From Anaerovorax sp. IOR16 (GTDB taxonomy: Bacteria; Bacillota; Clostridia; Peptostreptococcales; Anaerovoracaceae): 64,000 nt of DNA. Below are positions 57,362 through 64,000 of this stretch, piece by piece. Made by a program: the position numbers and the translations under genes. Each line of letters begins with the position of its first letter. Positions within the stretch are counted from its first letter, which is position 1. The notes beneath the pieces were generated by a model. The model did no database searches and was not told the origin of the DNA. It worked only from the letters and a program-made list of their open reading frames with translations. The stretch is from the NCBI RefSeq assembly GCF_017168145.1, contig NZ_JADQTL010000009.1, positions 1,182,799-1,246,798 on the forward strand, given 5' to 3'.

Positions 57362-57411
57362 AAAAACTCCCTCCTCCGTTAATCTTACTTCAATCTATTC
57401 GGGAAGGGAGT
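57362..57411 (-). terminator. Terminator after the transketolase genes, containing the PrcB-like ribosome site
   Basis: Minus strand AAACTCCCTTCCCG pairs with the GGAGGGAGTTT arm and is followed by TTATTG. The GGAGGGAG arm is also the only ribosome site for the GTG start at 57358. Confidence 0.7.
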
Positions 57412-57434
57412 TTATTATTCGTACTATTTTTTAT

Positions 57435-58361
57435 TTATAGGCTCTTTACTGCCTCATAAATATCTTTTGCAGTTAATCCATATTTTTCCATTAATTCTGC
57501 AGGTTTGCCGGACTCTCCGAAGCAATCTTTTACACCAATCAACTTCATTTTAACTGGGCAATTCTGTGTTACAACTTCCGAAACCGCAGAACCAAGTCCT
57601 CCAATAATGGAATGCTCTTCAGCAGTAACAATACCTTTGGTTTCTTTTGCTGCTTTTATGATAATTTCCTGATCAATTGGCTTTATGGTATGCATGTCAA
57701 TCACACGTACCTGAACTCCTTCTTCTTCCAATTGTTTTGCCGCAATCAAGGCCTCATTAACCATAATACCGGTAGCAATCACTGTGTAATCATTTCCGTC
57801 TTTCACACAATTTCCTTTTCCAATTTCAACTTTTGTATCCTCATTATAAAGCATTGGTACAGCAGCTCGTCCAAGCCGAACATATACAGGTCCATTCAAT
57901 GATGCTGCATCTTCCAAAAGTTTCTTTGCAGAAACACCATCTGCTGGATTAAGCACAGTCATTCCAGGTATAGTACGCATTAAAGCAATGTCTTCAATCG
58001 CTTGGTGACTTGCCCCATCCTCTCCTACCGTTACACCAGCATGCGTTGCACAAATTTTTACATTTGCTTTTGGGTAACCAATAGAATTACGTATAATTTC
58101 AAAAGCTCTTCCTGCCGCGAACATTGCAAAGGTACTTGCAAATGGAATTTTTCCGGATAGTGCAAGTCCTGCTGCAACCCCATACATATTTTGTTCTGCT
58201 ATGCCCATATTTAGAAAACGATCTGGGAATGCTTTTGAAAAATTTACTGTCATTGTAGACTTAGATAGGTCTGCATCCAAAACAACAATGTTTGGATTTT
58301 TTGCTCCCAGTTCCGCTAACGCTTCCCCGTACGCTTGTCTTGTTGCCATTTTTTCTGCCAT
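57435..58361 (-). CDS. Transketolase, C-terminal subunit
   Basis: A roughly 308-aa second half of a split transketolase: pyrimidine-binding domain with AEQNMYGVAAGLALSGKIPFASTFAMFAAGRAFE and THAGVTVGEDGASHQAIEDIA, then the C-terminal domain. Together with the N-terminal subunit it transfers two-carbon units in the pentose-phosphate pathway using thiamine diphosphate. ATG 58361 is 9 nt from AGGAGG; another ATG at 58367 is only 3 nt away and less likely. The stop of the upstream gene overlaps this start. Confidence 0.93.
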   Translation of the reverse strand: MAEKMATRQAYGEALAELGAKNPNIVVLDADLSKSTMTVNFSKAFPDRFLNMGIAEQNMYGVAAGLALSGKIPFASTFAMFAAGRAFEIIRNSIGYPKANVKICATHAGVTVGEDGASHQAIEDIALMRTIPGMTVLNPADGVSAKKLLEDAASLNGPVYVRLGRAAVPMLYNEDTKVEIGKGNCVKDGNDYTVIATGIMVNEALIAAKQLEEEGVQVRVIDMHTIKPIDQEIIIKAAKETKGIVTAEEHSIIGGLGSAVSEVVTQNCPVKMKLIGVKDCFGESGKPAELMEKYGLTAKDIYEAVKSL

Positions 58362-59185
58362 TACCATGTGCCTCCTAACTCTTGCACCGCTTGTTTTGCT
58401 TGCTCTTCACTTGGTGCCTTTCCATGCCAACCAGCCTCGTTTTCCATGAAGGAAACGCCTTTCCCTTTCACTGTTTTTGCTAGAAGCAGTGTCGGCATTC
58501 CCTTACTTTCTCTCGCCTTTTCAAAACCTTTTATAATTTCTTCAAGATTATGTCCATCAATGGCAATGACATTCCAACCAAATGCTTTAAATTTTTCATC
58601 AATTGGTGTAACCTTCATTACAACATCGTTTTTCCCATCAATCTGTAAACCATTCCAATCCAAAACAGCACAGAGATTATCTAACTTATAATGTGCCGCT
58701 GACATTGCTGCTTCCCAAATAATTCCTTCTTGAATTTCTCCATCACCCAAAAGCGCATAAACACGGTTTTCCTTTTTATCAAGTTTATTTGCCAAAGCCA
58801 TACCAACAGCTGCAGACAATCCCTGTCCCAAAGACCCGGTTGACATTTCTACTCCGGGTACCTTTTTACAGTCAGGATGCCCTTGTAATTTGCTTCCTAT
58901 ATGACGTAACGTTGTAAGGCTTTCCTTTTCAAAATAACCTCTTTCCGCTAATGCTGCATAAAGTACTGGTGCTGCATGACCTTTTGATAATACAAACTTA
59001 TCTCTTTCTTCCCATTTCGGGTTTTTCGGATCAATCTTCATTTCATGAAAATACAACACTGCTAAAATATCTGCCGCAGATAACGACCCACCGGGGTGTC
59101 CTGAATTTGCAGAAAACACACCTTTAATAATGTCGACTCTGATGTCTGCTGCCTTCTTGGCCAGCTCACCATAATTCACTGTCAT
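58361..59185 (-). CDS. Transketolase, N-terminal subunit
   Basis: A 275-aa thiamine-diphosphate-binding half: [33 protein letters not shown] and the ThDP/Mg loop [24 protein letters not shown]. The split arrangement is common in clostridia. ATG 59185 is preceded by GAGGAGAG; nine upstream codons are not counted. It lies downstream of tagA, separated by an inverted repeat. Confidence 0.93.
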   Translation of the reverse strand: MTVNYGELAKKAADIRVDIIKGVFSANSGHPGGSLSAADILAVLYFHEMKIDPKNPKWEERDKFVLSKGHAAPVLYAALAERGYFEKESLTTLRHIGSKLQGHPDCKKVPGVEMSTGSLGQGLSAAVGMALANKLDKKENRVYALLGDGEIQEGIIWEAAMSAAHYKLDNLCAVLDWNGLQIDGKNDVVMKVTPIDEKFKAFGWNVIAIDGHNLEEIIKGFEKARESKGMPTLLLAKTVKGKGVSFMENEAGWHGKAPSEEQAKQAVQELGGTW

Positions 59186-59215
59186 TTTTTGTTTCTCTCC
59201 TCTTCTCTGCATTTA

Positions 59216-59247
59216 TGGTTGAACAATGGTTCTTTTCTATTCAACCA
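59216..59247. repeat. Inverted repeat between tagA and the transketolase genes
   Basis: TGGTTGAA and TTCAACCA flank 16 nt that contain a nested GAAC/GTTC. No T tract follows on the minus strand, so this is either a weak terminator or a protein-binding site. Confidence 0.4.
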
Positions 59248-59277
59248 AATTCTATATAAAAATAACAAATTTAAGCG

Positions 59278-60033
59278 TTAAGCTTTCGTTTTAGCTGCCA
59301 TAACCTTTATCATAAAGGTAGGCAAAGCAGCCATTCTTTTATAACGGGTAGGCTCTTGAATAAAACGATAAAGCCATTCCAATCCATGATTTTGGTAAAA
59401 TTCAGGTGCACGTTTCAATGTGCCTGCCCAAACATCAAAGCTACCACCTACACCAATTGCAGCTTTCACCTTAAGACTCTCTCTGTGTCGTGCAATAAAT
59501 TCTTCTTGCTTCGGGGACCCTAAAGCAACACATAAAAAGTCAGCGCCAGAAGCATTAATATGCTCCACGATAGAATTTTCTTCTTCCGGCTTAAAATATC
59601 CGTGGTGTGTTCCTGCAATTTTTAAATTTGGATATTGTATCTGTTTCTTTTTTGCTGCAAGATCACAAACTGCTTCTCGTTCTTCATTTTCAGGTTTACT
59701 TCCAAATAAATAGATAGATTTTTCATTCTCCTGCAACCAAATTAAAATCATTTCCATAAAATCAATTCCCGTTACTCTCTCTTTTAATGGTTGTCCTAAT
59801 AATTTTGATGCATAGACAAGTCCAATTCCATCCGGGATGACTAAATCCGCTGATGCAATAATTTTACGCAGTGATTCATCTTTTGTTGCGTTCATAATAA
59901 TCTCCGAATTGGGCGTTACAATCAAGCTGCATTCCTCGGTCTCCATTAAATTTGAAAAAATAGAAATCGCTTTACGCATATCAACCTTGTCTACGGAAAT
60001 TCCTAATATATCCAATATTTCTCTTTCTTCCAT
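59278..60033 (-). CDS. tagA: WecB/TagA/CpsF-family glycosyltransferase
   Basis: A 251-aa GT26 enzyme. It shows VTPNSEIIMNA, LVIPDGIGLVYASKLLGQPLKERVTGIDF, FLCVALGSPKQEEFI and GVGGSFDVWAGTLKRAPEF, plus the C-terminal GLEWLYRFIQEPTRYKRM anchor. Members add N-acetylmannosamine to a lipid-linked sugar in wall teichoic acid or secondary wall polymer synthesis. It lies 33 bp after csaB on the same strand, so it is likely part of a surface polymer pathway. Confidence 0.93.
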   Translation of the reverse strand: MEEREILDILGISVDKVDMRKAISIFSNLMETEECSLIVTPNSEIIMNATKDESLRKIIASADLVIPDGIGLVYASKLLGQPLKERVTGIDFMEMILIWLQENEKSIYLFGSKPENEEREAVCDLAAKKKQIQYPNLKIAGTHHGYFKPEEENSIVEHINASGADFLCVALGSPKQEEFIARHRESLKVKAAIGVGGSFDVWAGTLKRAPEFYQNHGLEWLYRFIQEPTRYKRMAALPTFMIKVMAAKTKA

Positions 60034-60066
60034 ACTTATTCCTCTTTTCCAATGATTCGTAAATTG

Positions 60067-61188
60067 CTATGAAATCGGAGGCCTTTCCTTTCTATTTTCC
60101 ATAATTGCAAGAATCAACTCTTCATTCGTATCCAATTTCATTAAAAGTTCCTTCATAGACTTCCGAACTCGCATTCGAATTTCTTCTTGATTTTTTATTG
60201 TCTTTTCAAATTCTTCTATAAAAAAATCACTTTTAAAGTCATAAATACTGCTCATCGCTTTCATATCAATGGAATGCATAAAAGAATTGATTTTAGGATC
60301 ATAAGAAATCGCAATAATTGGAATGTCCATAACTGCAGCATGAATGATAGAGTGTAGTCTAACGCCAACCAATACATCCATATTTCCTATAATACTCATC
60401 ATCTCTTCTGTCAAATATTTATGCTTTACGCATCCTACCTCACCGGACAATCTTTTTTCTATTTCATCAATAACTGCCATATCCTCTGAATAATGAAACG
60501 GAATCAATACAATTTGTGCGTCTTTTTCCGCAATCAATCTTCGAATAGAAGTACATAGTTCATTAACAAAACAACTGTTAATTTTTCGTTCACGAATCGC
60601 AAATCCAACCGTTATTTTGTTTTTATCTAGAGTAATTCCTTCTTTTTCCAATATTTGCTGTCCTTTTTTCAAGTCAGCCTTTGGAATTCGAAGTACCGGA
60701 TCTGTTGTTACATATATTTTTTGAGACGGCAAACCGATTTCTACCAGTAATTCCTTTGATGCTTTGTCTCTTACTACAATACCATCTGCTCTTCGTAAAG
60801 TCCATGCGGTTAATCTACGATTTAATTTTGATACAATCGGTCCAATTCCCTGACTATAAATGAAAACTTTCTTACGAAGAAGAATCCCTAACCACATAAT
60901 TAGTAAATAATAAAGAATGCTTCGCTTGCTTGTTACATCCTGAAGCAAGCTGCCGCCGCCACTAATCAACAAATCACACTCTCTAACTGCATTTAAAATA
61001 GCCGATATGGATTTGCGATTTACCGATTTTACTTGATAGCGTTCAGCGGTCGATTCCGGGTTCTTCGAAAGCACCGTAATATCAATATCAGGTAGTTTTA
61101 ATTTTAAGCTTGCAATCACGGCACGAAGAATGGATTCATCTCCTATATTATTAAAGCCATAATAGCCGGAAATTAATATTTTATACAT
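60067..61188 (-). CDS. csaB: Polysaccharide pyruvyl transferase (CsaB)
   Basis: A 373-aa pyruvyl transferase. The start ISGYYGFNNIGDESIL, the RDKASKELLVEIGL region and LVGVRLHSIIHAAVMDIPIIAISYDPKI are characteristic. CsaB pyruvylates secondary cell-wall polymer, which SLH-domain S-layer proteins then bind. Its start shares one base with the stop of the DUF5693 gene (TAATG), so translation is coupled. Confidence 0.93.
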   Translation of the reverse strand: MYKILISGYYGFNNIGDESILRAVIASLKLKLPDIDITVLSKNPESTAERYQVKSVNRKSISAILNAVRECDLLISGGGSLLQDVTSKRSILYYLLIMWLGILLRKKVFIYSQGIGPIVSKLNRRLTAWTLRRADGIVVRDKASKELLVEIGLPSQKIYVTTDPVLRIPKADLKKGQQILEKEGITLDKNKITVGFAIRERKINSCFVNELCTSIRRLIAEKDAQIVLIPFHYSEDMAVIDEIEKRLSGEVGCVKHKYLTEEMMSIIGNMDVLVGVRLHSIIHAAVMDIPIIAISYDPKINSFMHSIDMKAMSSIYDFKSDFFIEEFEKTIKNQEEIRMRVRKSMKELLMKLDTNEELILAIMENRKERPPIS

Positions 61189-63356
61189 TAAGAAAACTTT
61201 GCCTCCGCTTTTTTATATAGTCGATAGAAAACTTCAAACAATGCAATTCCAACTATTCCTATGATAACACCAAAGCATAAAGAATATGCTGTTCTTGCAA
61301 AACCTAAATAAAGTGGTGTACGAATATGCATAAAGGTATTTACAACTGAAGTCATACCAATAACCGAGCAAACTCCAAATAAAACAGTCCACAACTTAAA
61401 CTTTCGGAAGCACGAATAAATAAGCATCATTACCGCAGGAAATGCAAACAAAAATTCCTTATTCCTCGGTCTTGCCAATAATAAGTCTTCTAATTCATTT
61501 CGGAACAACATTTCTAATGTGGAAGGTTGTACAGCAGTGTCATGTCCAGTACGGATGATGTAATAAGCTCCGACTCCTGCCATTAACACCCCTAATGCAA
61601 CCATCCAAACTTGAATGTTTGTCGTCATCATATCTTTAATGTCATGAAACTCCAAACGTCCCACAACTGTTTTCTTTTTACCAAATCCAAAATAAGCCAA
61701 ATATGCCACAATGAAAAATGCTAACGGTAAAAGCTGCGCTGCTTTTACACCACGGAAAATGTCAATTTCCATCATAAAATTTATTTCTGAAAGTGGTGCC
61801 GCTGTCATCATTCCCCCTGCCAAAGATATCAATACTCCAATCGCCAGAGATAATGCTGAAAGACCTATGATTTTATCGATTCGAACAGTTTCATTTTGCA
61901 AATCTGCATATCCTTTTCCTTTTCGTATTAGGTATACCACCGCTAAGCAAGGAAATACAACCGCTGCCGCAAAACTGCTGAGAAGTTGTGCTAAGGTTGG
62001 CATTACCACGTAAGCTCCCAAAACACCAATGGCCCCAAGCGTAAATAACGCTAAGGATAGCTTTCTCTTTATCGGCAAAAAGCTTCCAAGCAAAAGTATT
62101 GCTGCAGCCGCACATCCAAATCCAATAAGCACCTTCAAAAGACGTCGAACGGAATAAACATCCATTACGGAAGCTTGCCCTATTTCAATTCCGTGACGCT
62201 GTAAACGAGTATTCAAGTTCTCAAACATCGTCTTATATTCATCGATATCCGTTACATAAACATGATAGTCCTTAAATTCGCGAATTGGTTTATAATAAAT
62301 GACACGAATATTTCGTTCTGTAATTGCTCGAAATAATGTGTTTTCAATTTCTTTGGCACCTTCATATCCGTAATATTGATAACGATTTTGAATATAATCC
62401 CAGACGCTGAACACACGAACAGCCTGGTAACCTGATTTCCACACAACCTCATCAAGACCTGCTTGTAAAATATTCTGAAGCTGTGTCGTATTTTCGATTA
62501 AAGAAATGGCAACCCCTGTATCCTTAATATAATTCGTCAAAAGATCAGTTCCATCATCACTTCCAATAGCAGCCTCACCTGCAACAATCATATAAGTCGG
62601 TACCTTTTTAAGTTTTTGATACCCTTCTAAAACAGCTTTGGCATAACGTGTATCGTTCCAACCTTTATAGCTAGCCGTACGTGGAATAACCTCCAATCCC
62701 TCTTCTTCCAATCGTTGCAAACGCTCCGGAAGAAGTCCAAGACTCAAATACATAATTCTGGAGCTGACCACTTCGTCTTGCTCCGAAAATCCTTTTCGAG
62801 CCGAATCCATATTCTTATATTTTTCAGAATACAATGCATCTTTAGCTGTACCATCAATCCATATGTACCCACCATTTTCCGTTTCCTGAATCAAATATCT
62901 TTTCTTATCCCAACGCATTTCGAATGCCTTAGTAATAAACAAAAAAGAGTCTTTGGAATTACTCTCTACTAATACATCGTAATCGTCATATCCTCTTGCT
63001 TCCATTTCTGCAATAAAACTTTGTGGATATTCATTTTTCCAAGATGCATCTTTTGTAATTTGATACATTACGTTAGCGGAAACAGGCATTTGAGTATATT
63101 CCATAATGGTATTAAGACTCTCTTCAAGTACCCCAACCTTGTTAATGCCCATCTCTTGAAACTGCGCAAACCACCAGTCTAAATTTTCATCAGACTGTGC
63201 TGCCATATTTTCAATCTCCTGATAATCCAATACTACATCATAATTTTTATTCTTTGCCTCTGTTTGCATACGACCGCCTAAGGCAACGATAGCGGCAAGC
63301 AAACCGATTGCTACAAAAAATAATAGAATTCTATTCTCTTTCAAAAACGTTCTCAT
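61188..63356 (-). CDS. DUF5693-family membrane protein
   Basis: A 722-aa protein with an N-terminal anchor (about 9-28), a large extracellular region (about 30-410) and about eight membrane helices from 410 to the end. It matches DUF5693 proteins, which occur beside csaB and tagA in many clostridia; the function is unknown. A role in wall-polymer or S-layer assembly is inferred from its place in the operon DUF5693-csaB-tagA. GGAG precedes ATG 63356. Confidence 0.82.
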   Translation of the reverse strand: MRTFLKENRILLFFVAIGLLAAIVALGGRMQTEAKNKNYDVVLDYQEIENMAAQSDENLDWWFAQFQEMGINKVGVLEESLNTIMEYTQMPVSANVMYQITKDASWKNEYPQSFIAEMEARGYDDYDVLVESNSKDSFLFITKAFEMRWDKKRYLIQETENGGYIWIDGTAKDALYSEKYKNMDSARKGFSEQDEVVSSRIMYLSLGLLPERLQRLEEEGLEVIPRTASYKGWNDTRYAKAVLEGYQKLKKVPTYMIVAGEAAIGSDDGTDLLTNYIKDTGVAISLIENTTQLQNILQAGLDEVVWKSGYQAVRVFSVWDYIQNRYQYYGYEGAKEIENTLFRAITERNIRVIYYKPIREFKDYHVYVTDIDEYKTMFENLNTRLQRHGIEIGQASVMDVYSVRRLLKVLIGFGCAAAAILLLGSFLPIKRKLSLALFTLGAIGVLGAYVVMPTLAQLLSSFAAAVVFPCLAVVYLIRKGKGYADLQNETVRIDKIIGLSALSLAIGVLISLAGGMMTAAPLSEINFMMEIDIFRGVKAAQLLPLAFFIVAYLAYFGFGKKKTVVGRLEFHDIKDMMTTNIQVWMVALGVLMAGVGAYYIIRTGHDTAVQPSTLEMLFRNELEDLLLARPRNKEFLFAFPAVMMLIYSCFRKFKLWTVLFGVCSVIGMTSVVNTFMHIRTPLYLGFARTAYSLCFGVIIGIVGIALFEVFYRLYKKAEAKFS

Positions 63357-63518
63357 CCCAATCTCCTTTTAGTTATCTTTGTTTTTTATCTCAAACTGAA
63401 CTTTATTTATTCAGCTTCAGGACAAGCAATGCCAAAATACATTTTACTGTTTTTTTGTCAAAGAGTAAATACTTCCTGACAAACAAAAGAAAAATCTAAC
63501 AAAAAAATAAAATACATA

Positions 63519-63563
63519 ACGAAAAAAGACCGATATCAGCGAAAAGGCACTGGCACCGGTCTG
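63519..63563 (-). terminator. Terminator of the exported-protein gene
   Basis: Minus strand AGACCG and CGGTCT close an imperfect hairpin of about 38 nt followed by TTTTTT. Confidence 0.75.
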
Positions 63564-63582
63564 TATAAGCAATATTTTTTTA

Positions 63583-64000
63583 TTATTGAATGGTGTAACC
63601 TCCGCGAACCATAACCCAAATAATGGTTTTTGCTTTAATTCCTCTTCCATCTTCACGAGGTACTAAAAGCAAATGATTGGCAGCAACTGCATTACCGCTC
63701 CAAAGATCTGTCCCTGCCGTTACATCAGAAATCCCATTGGTACCATTATCCAAAGCGGTTGCCTCACCGCTTCGCAGAATGATTTCCGTTCCTTCTTTAC
63801 CCAAAAGTGTCTGACCGGCTTCGACAGAAATGGCCTTATACGTTGCCGCAGAAGTCCCTCCCTGCGATAAGCTTGCAATTTTATCGTCCACATAACTTTT
63901 TGTAACTACCGGATCATCCTCTGAGCCGGGTGATCCAGCAGCCGTAGCTGCTATCACAGAAAACGATACTACCAATAATGTCGCAATTAAAACAGTTGCC
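63583..64000 (-). CDS. Exported protein of unknown function, C-terminal part (5' end outside window)
   Basis: The frame is open to the right edge of the window. The visible N-terminal residues ATVLIATLLVVSFSVIAATAAGSP form the end of a signal peptide with an A-x-A-type cleavage site. The mature part has VTKSYVDDKIASLSQ, a Gly/Thr-rich middle and ends VMVRGGYTIQ. I do not recognise the family. It lies upstream of the DUF5693-csaB-tagA genes and may belong to the same surface system. A TTG at 63975 is internal to the signal peptide and is not the start. Confidence 0.65.
   Translation of the reverse strand, partial: ATVLIATLLVVSFSVIAATAAGSPGSEDDPVVTKSYVDDKIASLSQGGTSAATYKAISVEAGQTLLGKEGTEIILRSGEATALDNGTNGISDVTAGTDLWSGNAVAANHLLLVPREDGRGIKAKTIIWVMVRGGYTIQ

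Overview
The window is AT-rich, densely coded DNA from a low-GC Gram-positive anaerobe, most likely a member of the Clostridia. Evidence for this is the adenosylcobalamin-type ribonucleotide reductase, the group B-like [FeFe]-hydrogenase with a [2Fe-2S] partner, a T-box leader on a long-type ileS, strong GGAGG ribosome sites with several TTG/GTG starts, FtsEX with secreted M23 hydrolases, and a CsaB/TagA cell-surface cluster. Genus cannot be settled from sequence reading alone. I see no rRNA, tRNA, CRISPR or prophage.

Layout. 1-4054 (mostly minus): 5' part of gap, rpoN, a Na/Pi cotransporter, trmL. 4152-6120 (plus): hom and a SEC-C protein. 6131-12016 (minus): two paralogous chemoreceptor genes separated by an IS1182-like insertion sequence that sits in, and has duplicated, a 28-bp terminator hairpin; its transposase is split by a -1 frameshift at an A9 run. 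12181-12849: nth. 13045-18127 (plus): RND efflux operon (adaptor, pump, TetR) whose promoter is bracketed by two TGACC-N4-GGTCA operators. 18251-22656 (plus): NCS1 permease, DEAD-box helicase, a lipoprotein. 22729-26318 (minus): nrdJ with two NrdR boxes over its promoter, followed by a gene made of four homing-endonuclease-associated-like repeats. 26373-30193 (plus): aconitase, isocitrate dehydrogenase and a GntR/FCD regulator, with a TTGTATACAA operator at the promoter.

30348-35357 (minus): two cysteine-rich proteins of spore-coat/exosporium type, PhoH, a third chemoreceptor. 35583-37343: an EAL-CBS-GGDEF protein. 37376-44668 (minus): DUF368 transporter, ileS with its Ile T-box, recX, a phosphopantetheinyl transferase, the hydrogenase pair. 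44850-47713 (minus): a P-type cation ATPase under a yybP-ykoY (Mn2+) riboswitch with a readable terminator. 47847-55160: yerC (plus), then on minus ctpA, recJ, two tandem M23 hydrolases, ftsX, ftsE (a cell-wall hydrolase activation module). 55321-56643: 5-formyl-THF cyclo-ligase, tail-to-tail overlapping a degenerate ParA-like gene. 56879-59185: PrcB-like protein and a split transketolase. 59278-64000: tagA, csaB, a DUF5693 membrane protein and the 3' part of an exported protein, probably surface-polymer / S-layer anchoring functions.

The most notable items are the terminator-targeting IS with its A9 frameshift, the nuclease-less repeat protein behind nrdJ, the cysteine-rich pair, the duplicated M23 genes beside ftsEX, the degenerate ParA-like gene, and several readable control regions (NrdR boxes, Mn2+ riboswitch, T-box, TetR and GntR operators).
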